From the NCBI GenBank assembly GCA_937894795.1, contig CALCQV010000067.1, forward strand, positions 1-6,065: a stretch of DNA of 6,065 nt, written 5' to 3'. The translations under genes and the position numbers were made by a program. A model generated the notes under the pieces. That model worked only from the letters and a program-made list of their open reading frames with translations. It was not told where the DNA came from and did no database searches. The stretch comes from an uncultured Bacteroidales bacterium. GTDB lineage: Bacteria; Bacteroidota; Bacteroidia; Bacteroidales; Lentimicrobiaceae. This document shows positions 1 through 6,065 of the stretch, piece by piece; positions within the stretch are counted from its first letter, which is position 1; the number at the start of each line of letters is the position of its first letter.

Positions 1-854
1 TTTGGAGGCCTTCCGCGCAGGCCGGGAATGGCTACAATCTCTTCATCCCTGTTTTCACTGGCAAGAGCGGAGCCAAACTTTACTTTAAGATCTTCGGCAT
101 GTTTCTTTATTATCGTGCAGCCCTCCTTTATGTCTTCAGTAATAATATCACCACCAAATGGAATGACAGCCGTATGCCTGATTATACCATCCTGAAAAAT
201 AGCTATATCCGTGGTGCCACCACCAATATCAACCAGGGCAACACCTGCTTCTTTTTCTTCTTCACTTAGGACTGCTTCCGCCGATGCCAATGGTTCCATT
301 AGCAGCGATTCTATACTCAGATTAGCCTTCTTTACACACTTGCATATATTTCGGGCAGCAATAGTCTGGCCTGTAATGATATGGAAGTTTGCTTCAAGGG
401 TGTGCCCGAGCATACCTTTGGGCTGTTTGATACCCGGTTCTCCATCAACAGTGTACTCTTGTGGTATGGCCTCAATAATCTCTTCGCCCGGATTCATTGC
501 CAGTTTATACATACTCTCCGTCAGCCCGTCAATGTCTTCCTGGCTAATCTCAATTTCACTGTTGGGCCTGATAATTGAACCCCGATATTGTATGCTTTTG
601 ATGTGCTGTCCGGCAATTCCTACATTTACGGTAACAATATTGGAGTTTGACCGGGCTTCTGCCTCTCTGACCGCACCAACAATACTTTGAACCGTATCCT
701 CAATATTAGCAACAACACCTCTCTTAACCCCTATAGAGTCGGTTCGCCCGAATCCTAATATGTCAATTTTGCCATTCTCATTTTTCTGTCCGACAATAGT
801 TGCAATTTTGGTTGTGCCAATGTCAAGTCCAACAATTATTTCAGAAGATTCCAT
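1..854 (-). CDS. ftsA: FtsA, actin-like cell division protein, N-terminal 284 residues (3' end outside window)
   Basis: FtsA is a cytoplasmic actin-family ATPase that anchors FtsZ to the membrane through a C-terminal amphipathic helix and recruits later division proteins. The frame is open from the ATG at 854-852 to the left edge, giving 284 codons. Residues 8-22 (VGLDIGTTKIATIVG) form the phosphate-1 motif. The 1C subdomain, peculiar to FtsA, lies at about 85-165 and includes MLGHTLEANFHIITG (148-162). DIGGGTTDIAIF (209-220) is the phosphate-2 motif. HTAVIPFGGDIITEDIK (227-243) is also typical of the family. The adenosine motif and the C-terminal membrane helix would lie past the edge, so 150 or more residues are probably missing. 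The ATG follows the ftsQ stop after AAAAATAT, with no Shine-Dalgarno site. The placement directly after ftsQ excludes MreB or DnaK, which share the fold. Confidence 0.96.
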   Translation of the reverse strand, partial: MESSEIIVGLDIGTTKIATIVGQKNENGKIDILGFGRTDSIGVKRGVVANIEDTVQSIVGAVREAEARSNSNIVTVNVGIAGQHIKSIQYRGSIIRPNSEIEISQEDIDGLTESMYKLAMNPGEEIIEAIPQEYTVDGEPGIKQPKGMLGHTLEANFHIITGQTIAARNICKCVKKANLSIESLLMEPLASAEAVLSEEEKEAGVALVDIGGGTTDIAIFQDGIIRHTAVIPFGGDIITEDIKEGCTIIKKHAEDLKVKFGSALASENRDEEIVAIPGLRGRPP

Positions 855-862
855 ATATTTTT

Positions 863-1660
863 CTATTTTGAGCAAACTACTTGATTTTTATATTTTAGGT
901 TTATTACCTTATAGTTATTCCATGCAAGATTTCTCATTCCCTGAGTGTAAAAGATTTTCAGATTCTTTAACTTATCGTTGAGGGATGTTGTGTCGCCAAG
1001 AATAATTGACTGATCGCCCATTTTGGGAACAAGTTCTATTTCTTTGGTATCGTTGAAATATATTTGTTCAATCAGGGCTGATGTAAGTGTATCTTCTTCG
1101 AGCTTCAGTGCAATCTTAAGTATCTTTTCCAGATCAGGAGGCAGAGCTTTTACTAATGTATAACCACGTCCTGATTTATTCATTACCGTATCTATTTTAC
1201 TCTTTTTCAGGCTTTTTATATTGCCATTGGCGACTTTGATTCTCACAGGAAAAAATGGATTAACCGGCATTCTGTGGCCTTCCCGGTCAATTATGCATTG
1301 GTTGAATTCCTGGTCAATGACTCTGATCAGGGGATTCCTCTGCAGTATATTGGCTTTTACCACTCCATTTACGTTGACTGAAATAGTGACTTTTTTTATG
1401 TAAGGATTATTGGCAAGTATTTGCTGCAATTTTTTAACCGGGATATTTTCAACCGGCTGATCCTTAATCCTGATACCGGCTTCTGTTACCTGTTGGCGTA
1501 CTGTTGACTTTGTAACTAATTGAGGTGCATTGTCATAGTCTATATTAATAATGAATTCCCTGCAAATAATCTTATTTTGTTTTTGGTTGGCAAACACAAA
1601 CAGGAATATAACTCCACCGGCCAGAAGAGTGATAATGATTATGTTTACAATTCGTTTCAT
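863..1660 (-). CDS. ftsQ: FtsQ/DivIB-type cell division protein
   Basis: FtsQ is a bitopic membrane protein that links early and late divisome components through a periplasmic POTRA domain and a beta domain. The 265 residues suit the family in Bacteroidota. A short cytoplasmic start (MKR) is followed by one transmembrane segment at about 4-23 (IVNIIIITLLAGGVIFLFVF). The POTRA-like region covers about 35-107, with VTKSTVRQQV (49-58) and LQQILANNPYIKKVTISVN (78-96). Then come QRNPLIRVID (107-116), a DREGHRMPVNP stretch (125-135) and VANGN (143-147), the usual start of the beta domain. FtsQ diverges fast, so the call rests on this architecture plus its position between murC and ftsA. It starts at the only sensible ATG before the membrane segment and ends 8 nt before ftsA. 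No damage is visible. Confidence 0.93.
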   Translation of the reverse strand: MKRIVNIIIITLLAGGVIFLFVFANQKQNKIICREFIINIDYDNAPQLVTKSTVRQQVTEAGIRIKDQPVENIPVKKLQQILANNPYIKKVTISVNVNGVVKANILQRNPLIRVIDQEFNQCIIDREGHRMPVNPFFPVRIKVANGNIKSLKKSKIDTVMNKSGRGYTLVKALPPDLEKILKIALKLEEDTLTSALIEQIYFNDTKEIELVPKMGDQSIILGDTTSLNDKLKNLKIFYTQGMRNLAWNNYKVINLKYKNQVVCSK

Positions 1661-1702
1661 TATTTGATTTTATATGGTTTGTTATTGCTTGTATCCTTTA
1701 TG
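1661..1702 (-). other. murC-ftsQ spacer, A-rich leader of ftsQ
   Basis: At 42 nt this is the longest gap in the cluster. The transcribed strand is AT-rich and ends in ATATAAAATCAAATA directly before the ftsQ ATG. An AAAGGAT sits about 30 nt before the start, too far to act as a normal ribosome binding site. I found no Bacteroidota-type promoter (TTTG at -33 with TAnnTTTG at -7) and no hairpin with a T-run, so this looks like a plain intercistronic leader. Confidence 0.45.
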
Positions 1703-3058
1703 TTAACTAAAAAACTCCTCAATTTCAGGTACCAGTTTGTCAATATCTCCGGCACCTAAGGTTAAAAGAATATCAGGTTTATTATCTTTCAAATAATTTA
1801 TCACCTCTCCCTTTGGCAGAAGGATTTTATTTTTAGCCGGCGTTATATCTAACAACATCTGTGAATTTATGCCTTCGATGGGAAGTTCCCTCGCCGGATA
1901 AATATCCAGAAGAATCAAATTATCCAACAATGACAGGCTTTGGGCAAACTCCTGAGCAAAATCTCTGGTTCTGGTATAGAGGTGAGGTTGAAAAATTCCG
2001 GTAATTTTTCTTTCGGGATATATCTTCTTCACTGAGTTAATGCAGGCTTTCAGTTCTTCTGGATGATGTGCGTAATCATCGATGAAGAGGAAATCCTTTT
2101 TATTTATCCGATGATCAAAACGACGTTTGACACCAATAAAGTTATTTATTGAATTAACAATGACATTAGGGTCAATTCCAAAAAGGTATGCAGCAGAGGC
2201 GGCTGCAATGGCATTTTCAACATTAAAGAGTCCGGGCAGTGAAGGGTAGAAACCCTGGATTGTTGAATCAGGTGTTTGTAAATTGAATTGGTATCTGCCT
2301 TCCAGCAGTTTTAAGTCTGTAATATAGAAATCGGCACCGGGCGCTAATGAGTAAGTAAATTTATGAATGATGCCTGAATCGCTTAACGGGAGTGAGATGC
2401 CCGCTTTGATTAGCAGATATCCATCCTTTTCTATATTCGAAACGAATTCAGCAAATGACGAAAGAAGATTTTCGTGATTTTGATAAATATCCAAATGATC
2501 AGCATCAGTGGATGTAATAACAGCCATGCGTGGGTGAAGCTTAAGAAAGGAGCGGTCAAATTCATCAGCCTCTGCAACCATGCTATTGCTTGAAAGATTC
2601 AAGAGCAGATTACTGTTATAATTTTTTGCTATTCCTCCAAGAAATGCGGTACAGCCCACTTCGGAAGAGTATAATATGTGAGCCAACATTGTTGAAACGG
2701 TTGTTTTACCATGTGTTCCGGCTACAGCAAGTGTTGAATGATTTGCCGTTATCATTTCAAGCAGCTGTGATCTTTTCATAACAGATAGTCCCAGTTGCTT
2801 TGCTTTATTCAGCTCTTCAAGATCTTTAGGAATTGCAGGAGTATAGATTACGAGGTCGATTTCATTGGTTATCAAATCAGGTTTATCCTCGAAGTGGATA
2901 GAAATTCCTTCCTTAATAAGCTCATCAGTTAATGAAGTAGGCGTTTTATCATATCCGGTAACACTGACTTTTGCAGAATTCAGATAACGTGCCAGCGCGC
3001 TCATGCCAATGCCTCCGATACCAAGAAAGTGGACCCTATGTAGCGTTTCCGGTTTCAT
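1703..3058 (-). CDS. murC: MurC, UDP-N-acetylmuramate--L-alanine ligase
   Basis: MurC is the cytoplasmic ATP-dependent ligase that adds L-Ala to UDP-MurNAc, the first amino acid of the peptidoglycan stem. The 451 residues are full length. The N-terminal nucleotide-sugar domain begins with HFLGIGGIGMSALARYL (10-26). The central domain has the ATP P-loop AGTHGKTT (113-120), AEADEFDRSF (162-171) and TSTDADHLDIY (182-192). The C-terminal domain has FIDDYAHHPEE (325-335), QPHLYTRTRDF (357-367) and LTLGAGDID (432-440). The DYAHHP motif separates MurC from MurD, MurE and MurF. The common GxHNxxN element reads GLFNVEN (276-282), with Phe at the usual His. Unlike its pathway partner murD in this cluster, it is complete. 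The ATG shares its A with the murG stop (TAATG). No murB or ddl follows it, as is usual in Bacteroidota. Confidence 0.97.
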   Translation of the reverse strand: MKPETLHRVHFLGIGGIGMSALARYLNSAKVSVTGYDKTPTSLTDELIKEGISIHFEDKPDLITNEIDLVIYTPAIPKDLEELNKAKQLGLSVMKRSQLLEMITANHSTLAVAGTHGKTTVSTMLAHILYSSEVGCTAFLGGIAKNYNSNLLLNLSSNSMVAEADEFDRSFLKLHPRMAVITSTDADHLDIYQNHENLLSSFAEFVSNIEKDGYLLIKAGISLPLSDSGIIHKFTYSLAPGADFYITDLKLLEGRYQFNLQTPDSTIQGFYPSLPGLFNVENAIAAASAAYLFGIDPNVIVNSINNFIGVKRRFDHRINKKDFLFIDDYAHHPEELKACINSVKKIYPERKITGIFQPHLYTRTRDFAQEFAQSLSLLDNLILLDIYPARELPIEGINSQMLLDITPAKNKILLPKGEVINYLKDNKPDILLTLGAGDIDKLVPEIEEFFS

Positions 3059-3060
3059 TA
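3056..3060 (-). other. TAATG stop/start overlap joining murG and murC
   Basis: On the minus strand the murG stop TAA and the murC start ATG share one base at 3058, giving TAATG. No Shine-Dalgarno site precedes it (GTTCTGAGA), so re-initiation by ribosomes finishing murG is the likely way murC is translated. The overlap is seen directly; re-initiation is inferred. Confidence 0.8.
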
Positions 3061-4182
3061 TCTCAGAACATTTTTAGTATTGGCACAATTGATAACTATA
3101 CGGGCAATCTCTTCGGCTGCATTAACAAAACCAAGTTTGGAAATGTTAGCGGCTAAGTTTTCTTGTTGTGTTTTGTTGAAGGCTAACCTGATAGCGGTTT
3201 CAACGAGATTTGTTCTTGCATCTGCATCCGCAATCATTATTGCAGCATCAGATGATACAAGAGCCATAGCATTTCTTGTCTGATGATCTTCAGCAACATT
3301 TGGCGAGGGAACAAGTATGGATGGCATAGACCTTACACAGAGTTCAGATATGGCAATGGCTCCGGCTCTGGAGATAACCATATCAGCAGCTGAATAGGCA
3401 ATATCCATATTATTAATGAAAGCCATTGGAATAATGCCCTTTACATTCTGTTTTCTAACTGATTCAAGAGCTATGTCAGCAAATGATTTTCCTGTTTGCC
3501 ATATTACCTGTACTCCGGCCTTCTCAAATTCGGTTAAACCGTTTTCTATACTATTATTCAAAGTCAGTGCACCAAGACTACCTCCCACGGAAAGTACCAC
3601 TGGTTTAATGGGATCAAGATTGAAGTGTTTTACTGCTTCTGCTTTTGAATAATTAGTTTTCGATATTTCCTTTCTGACAGGATTGCCTGTTATGATAATC
3701 TTTTCTTTAGGGAAGAACTTCTCCATTCCCTGGTATGCAACGCATATAAAGTTAGCCTTATTTGCTAAAAGCTTATTTGTGATACCGGGATAGGAGTTTT
3801 GCTCCTGCAAAATGGTAGGGATTCGCATGGCGGCTGCCGCTCTGAGTGTTGGTCCGCTGGCATACCCACCAACTCCTACAACAACATCAGGTTTGAATTC
3901 TCTGATTATTCTACGGGCATTGATAGTACTATGTATCAGCTTTATTGGAAAAGTTAGGTTCTTCAGGGTAAGGCTTCTTTGAAGTCCACTAATCCATAAG
4001 CCTTTAATAGGATAACCGGCTACAGGGACTTTTTCCATCTCCATTCTTCCAAGCGCTCCTACAAAAAGTATCTCAATGTCGGGTTGCAGCATCTTCAGAG
4101 CATCGGCAATAGCTATTGCCGGGAATATATGACCTCCCGTACCTCCGCCACTAATAATAACTTTTAATTTAGACACTGACAT
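3058..4182 (-). CDS. murG: MurG, UDP-GlcNAc:lipid I N-acetylglucosaminyltransferase
   Basis: This GT-B fold glycosyltransferase adds GlcNAc from UDP-GlcNAc to lipid I, giving lipid II, as a peripheral protein on the inner face of the cytoplasmic membrane. At 374 residues it is full length. The N-terminal domain has the glycine-rich loop GGGTGGH (12-18) and the second G-loop GGYASGP (105-111), with LQEQNSYPGITN (125-136) between the domains. The C-terminal domain has GGSLGA (200-205), SRAGAIAISEL (271-281) and PSPNVAEDHQTRNA (292-305), which form the UDP-GlcNAc site. The start lies inside the end of ftsW, preceded by AGAAG, a weak purine-rich ribosome binding site. The stop overlaps the murC start by one base, which suggests coupled translation of murG and murC. 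No damage or missing motif is visible. Confidence 0.97.
   Translation of the reverse strand: MSVSKLKVIISGGGTGGHIFPAIAIADALKMLQPDIEILFVGALGRMEMEKVPVAGYPIKGLWISGLQRSLTLKNLTFPIKLIHSTINARRIIREFKPDVVVGVGGYASGPTLRAAAAMRIPTILQEQNSYPGITNKLLANKANFICVAYQGMEKFFPKEKIIITGNPVRKEISKTNYSKAEAVKHFNLDPIKPVVLSVGGSLGALTLNNSIENGLTEFEKAGVQVIWQTGKSFADIALESVRKQNVKGIIPMAFINNMDIAYSAADMVISRAGAIAISELCVRSMPSILVPSPNVAEDHQTRNAMALVSSDAAIMIADADARTNLVETAIRLAFNKTQQENLAANISKLGFVNAAEEIARIVINCANTKNVLR
4169..4182 (-). other. 14-nt ftsW/murG coding overlap
   Basis: The murG ATG (4182-4180) lies upstream of the ftsW TAA, so the two frames share 14 nt. Such overlaps usually indicate co-transcription and translational coupling. Here they would link synthesis of lipid II (MurG) to its septal polymerase (FtsW). 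The overlap itself is read directly; the coupling is inferred. Confidence 0.8.
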
Positions 4183-5344
4183 GAGCTTCTGTTTTTAATT
4201 CATCAGGATTAGCATCATTTGATGCTTCAATTTCGCGACTAACACTTAAAATAATACCAATGGAAATGCTGGTAAACCAGATTGAAGTACCACCCATACT
4301 TATAAGGGGTAATGTTTGTCCGGTTACCGGTAGAAGATTTACTGCAACCATCATATTGGTCATAGCCTGAAAAACCAGGCTAAAGGCCACACCAAATGTG
4401 AGGAAGGCCGCAAAGTTTCGTTGACTTTTAATAACAATCTTTATCGCCCTTAATAATAAAATCAAATAAAGCAATACAACGAGTGTGCCGCCTAACAGTC
4501 CAAACTCCTCAATAATTATTGCAAAGATAAAGTCAGAGTAGGGGTGAGGTAAAAAATTTTTCTGAACCGAGTTGCCAGGCATCTTGCCTAGTATTCCCCC
4601 ACTGGCTATGGCAATCTTGGCTTGTTCAACCTGATAATTAGCTTCACTATCGCCGCTGGTAAAACTCTCAATTCTTTTTTGCCATGTACCAAATCGCCCT
4701 CCGAGTTCCGGTGAATTAGTTGCAATAACAACCAACAAAGCGAATGAAACAATCCCAACAAGTACCAGAAGAAGGATATATTTAATTCTGACTCTGCCAA
4801 CAAACATCAGGACCAAACATGTGGTAAAGATCATTGCAGCTGTGGAGAAATTGGATGGTAGAATTAGAATGGTAATGCCTAGAACCGGGGCCATAATTGA
4901 TATAAACCCCTTCTTTAAGTCTTGAATGTTCTCCTGCTTTTTGGAAAGCAATCGTGCAACATAAATGATGAGGGCTAACTTGGCCAGATCAGAAGGCTGG
5001 AATGTGATGTTTATTAGCGGAAGAGTGTACCACCGGCTTGCTTCATTTAAATTGGTCCCAAAGAAGTAAGTAAACAGTAGTAATGGAACACTCAGGTATA
5101 TTGCGAGTTGTGAAATACGTGCATAGTACTTATAAGGAATCAAATGAGCCAGATACATAAGGAATAATCCCAATACCAATATACCGAAATGTTTAATAAG
5201 GTAATACTCTGTATTGCCCGACTGATACTTGTAGGCCAAAGTACCGGTGGAGCTGTATACAGCAAGTATGGAGAATATGGATAGTATAGCAACCACCACC
5301 CATATTACTCTGTCACCTTTTATTTTTTTCAGTATTGAGCTCAT
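4169..5344 (-). CDS. ftsW: FtsW, SEDS-family septal peptidoglycan glycosyltransferase
   Basis: This is an integral membrane SEDS protein of 391 residues, within the normal length for FtsW. It polymerises lipid II into glycan strands at the division septum together with a class B penicillin-binding protein (FtsI). About ten hydrophobic helices can be seen, at roughly 14-32, 48-67, 76-96, 120-132, 146-164, 168-183, 187-208, 272-305, 309-335 and 347-370. SEDS signatures are NEASRW (100-105), FQPSDLAKLAL (115-125), and LPHPYSDFIFA (265-275), whose Asp271 matches the catalytic Asp of RodA/FtsW. A further one, LPVTGQTLPLISMGGTS, is at 338-354. The large extracytoplasmic loop lies at about 209-270. 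FtsW is preferred over RodA because of the dcw position between murD and murG. The start is 9 nt after the murD stop, with no strong ribosome binding site. The last 14 nt overlap murG. Confidence 0.96.
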   Translation of the reverse strand: MSSILKKIKGDRVIWVVVAILSIFSILAVYSSTGTLAYKYQSGNTEYYLIKHFGILVLGLFLMYLAHLIPYKYYARISQLAIYLSVPLLLFTYFFGTNLNEASRWYTLPLINITFQPSDLAKLALIIYVARLLSKKQENIQDLKKGFISIMAPVLGITILILPSNFSTAAMIFTTCLVLMFVGRVRIKYILLLVLVGIVSFALLVVIATNSPELGGRFGTWQKRIESFTSGDSEANYQVEQAKIAIASGGILGKMPGNSVQKNFLPHPYSDFIFAIIIEEFGLLGGTLVVLLYLILLLRAIKIVIKSQRNFAAFLTFGVAFSLVFQAMTNMMVAVNLLPVTGQTLPLISMGGTSIWFTSISIGIILSVSREIEASNDANPDELKTEAHVSV

Positions 5345-5353
5345 CTTTGGGAT

Positions 5354-5902
5354 TTATAGATCTAGTACGGCTTGTTTGAATTTGTTACCCCTGTCCTCAT
5401 AATTATCAAACAAATCAAAGCTGGCACATGCCGGTGACATCAACACCTGATCGCCTTTGATTCCAACAGAATAGGCAGTGTTAACGGCTTCTTCCATTGA
5501 TGGTGATTCATATATTTCAGGGATTATGTTTTTAAAAGCGTCAATGATCTTGGTATTGTCAATACCAATACAAATGATGGCTTTCACTTTATCTTTTACT
5601 AACTGTAAAATTTTGGAATAGTCATTGCCTTTATCAATTCCACCGGCAATCCATATTACAGGTTTGTTGGCAGATTCCATAGCATACCATACAGAGTTGA
5701 TGTTTGTTGCCTTGGAGTCATTAATAAATTCAATTCCGTGAATATTAGCTACAAATTCCAACCGATGTTCTATATTTTGAAAATCTGACAGGCACTCTCT
5801 GATTGATTCCTTTCTAAGGCTGACTAATTTGGCGCCAATGCTTGCTGCCATTGTATTATGCATCTGCTGAGTACCAGTTTGAGCTAATTCTTCAAGTGTC
5901 AT
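5354..5902 (-). CDS. murD: MurD (UDP-MurNAc-L-Ala:D-Glu ligase), N-terminally truncated remnant: C-terminal domain only
   Basis: Full-length MurD (about 440-450 residues) is a cytoplasmic ligase that uses ATP to add D-Glu to UDP-MurNAc-L-Ala. Only 182 residues are present. Visible motifs are EHRLEF (45-50), NDSKATN (61-67), GGIDKGNDY (87-95) and SPACASFDLF (156-165) followed by NYEDRGNKF, together the complete C-terminal Mur ligase domain. Residues 1-40, with NTMAAS at 16-21, match the end of the central domain. The N-terminal UDP-binding domain and most of the ATP-binding domain are missing, including the GTNGKTT-type P-loop, the catalytic Glu and His and the carbamylated Lys. The ATG at 5902 is the only usable start: reading upstream in this frame meets no ATG, GTG or TTG before a TGA at 6007-6005 inside mraY. 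The usual GxHN is GTQQ here (residues 10-13). The remaining frame has no stops or frameshifts, so loss is recent, the piece is still selected, or the assembly is wrong. Alone it should have no ligase activity. Confidence 0.9.
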   Translation of the reverse strand: MTLEELAQTGTQQMHNTMAASIGAKLVSLRKESIRECLSDFQNIEHRLEFVANIHGIEFINDSKATNINSVWYAMESANKPVIWIAGGIDKGNDYSKILQLVKDKVKAIICIGIDNTKIIDAFKNIIPEIYESPSMEEAVNTAYSVGIKGDQVLMSPACASFDLFDNYEDRGNKFKQAVLDL

Positions 5903-5925
5903 GAGTTTTCTTTTTAAATTTCTTA
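5903..5925 (-). other. mraY-murD spacer and putative deletion junction
   Basis: These 23 nt separate the mraY stop from the ATG of the shortened murD. The transcribed strand starts with a second TAA in register with the mraY stop, followed by A-rich sequence containing AAAAAGAAAACTC just before the ATG. There is no proper Shine-Dalgarno site, only a purine-rich stretch like those before other starts here. Read in the murD frame, the last codons give N-L-K-R-K-L before the Met, so part of the spacer could be old murD coding sequence. If a deletion of about 0.8 kb occurred, its edge lies in or next to this spacer. No repeat that would explain it was noticed. Confidence 0.5.
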
Positions 5926-6065
5926 TTATCTTATTTTCAGTGTTATAATGGTCAATACTGCCAGCATTATTCCTACAATGAAGAACCTTTGTACAATCTT
6001 GGGTTCAGAGTATCCTAGTTTTTGATAATGATGATGCAGAGGTGACATGAGGAAGATTCTTTTGC
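5926..6065 (-). CDS. mraY: MraY, phospho-MurNAc-pentapeptide transferase, C-terminal end only (5' part outside window)
   Basis: This is the 3' end of the gene for the membrane enzyme that transfers phospho-MurNAc-pentapeptide from UDP to undecaprenyl phosphate, giving lipid I on the inner face of the cytoplasmic membrane. The last 45 codons are readable and end in TAA at 5928-5926. The segment MSPLHHHYQKLGYSE carries the triple-histidine motif (HHH) typical of the MraY active-site loop. After it comes a hydrophobic final helix (roughly RFFIVGIMLAVLTIITL) and a short basic tail, KIR. This pattern is characteristic of MraY C-termini, and the exact wording resembles Bacteroidota proteins. A second TAA follows the stop directly. 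The start lies beyond the right edge, so total length cannot be judged. The next gene downstream is the shortened murD, 23 nt away. Confidence 0.93.
   Translation of the reverse strand, partial: KRIFLMSPLHHHYQKLGYSEPKIVQRFFIVGIMLAVLTIITLKIR

Noticed and set aside
211..690. A 159-codon open frame on the plus strand.
   Set aside because: It lies wholly antisense to ftsA, whose minus-strand frame has clear actin-family motifs. The plus-strand translation is Ser/Pro/Ile-rich, matches no family I know and has no neighbours on its strand. It is a shadow frame.
1661..1702. A promoter or terminator in the longest intergenic gap.
   Set aside because: No TTTG/TAnnTTTG promoter pair on the minus strand and no GC-rich hairpin followed by a T-run could be found in the 42 nt.
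1703..1703. Missing murB and ddl after murC as a possible gene loss.
   Set aside because: Their absence between murC and ftsQ is the usual arrangement in Bacteroidota dcw clusters, so it is not evidence of loss.
1520..1759. A plus-strand open frame of 79 codons spanning the murC-ftsQ gap.
   Set aside because: It overlaps the ends of two well-supported minus-strand genes and resembles no protein I recognise. AT-rich sequence readily leaves such frames open.
4606..4803. A 65-codon minus-strand frame inside ftsW.
   Set aside because: It is an out-of-frame reading of a membrane protein gene; its hydrophobic look comes from the T-rich codons of ftsW.
5903..6065. A possible MraY-MurD fusion or programmed frameshift joining mraY to the murD remnant.
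   Set aside because: mraY ends at a normal C-terminus with two consecutive TAA codons. The murD frame upstream runs through mraY out of register and shows no MurD-like sequence, and no slippery site followed by structure is visible.

Overview
The window is a stretch of the division and cell wall (dcw) cluster, read entirely on the minus strand. In transcription order (right to left) it holds the 3' end of mraY, a shortened murD, ftsW, murG, murC, ftsQ and the first two thirds of ftsA. Both edges cut through genes: mraY enters at the right edge and ftsA leaves at the left. ftsZ would be expected next, beyond the left edge, but it is not seen here.

The gene order, with murC followed directly by ftsQ and no murB or ddl between them, points to a member of the Bacteroidota, probably near the Bacteroidales. 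The protein sequences agree: the MraY C-terminus, the FtsW segments NEASRW and FQPSDLAKLAL, and the MurG segment PSPNVAEDHQTRNA all have the look of that phylum. The DNA is AT-leaning, and the starts are preceded by A-rich sequence instead of clear Shine-Dalgarno sites, which also fits. This assignment is inferred from remembered family features, not from a search.

The genes are packed as one transcription unit. Spacers are 23 nt (mraY/murD), 9 nt (murD/ftsW), 42 nt (murC/ftsQ) and 8 nt (ftsQ/ftsA). There is a 14-nt overlap (ftsW/murG) and a 1-nt TAATG overlap (murG/murC). No terminator or promoter was recognised inside the window. Functionally, MurC and MurD add L-Ala and D-Glu to UDP-MurNAc, MraY moves the finished pentapeptide precursor onto undecaprenyl phosphate (lipid I), and MurG adds GlcNAc (lipid II). 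FtsW polymerises lipid II at the septum, while FtsQ and FtsA belong to the divisome.

The one striking abnormality is murD. Only about 182 codons remain, corresponding to the C-terminal domain and the last part of the central domain. The ATP-binding P-loop and the N-terminal substrate domain are absent. The frame is blocked upstream by an in-frame stop inside mraY, and the remaining ORF begins at its only possible ATG, just after the mraY stop. The product cannot be a MurD ligase by itself. Either a complete enzyme or the missing part is encoded elsewhere, or the assembly has lost about 0.8 kb here. Everything else looks like an ordinary, intact dcw cluster.
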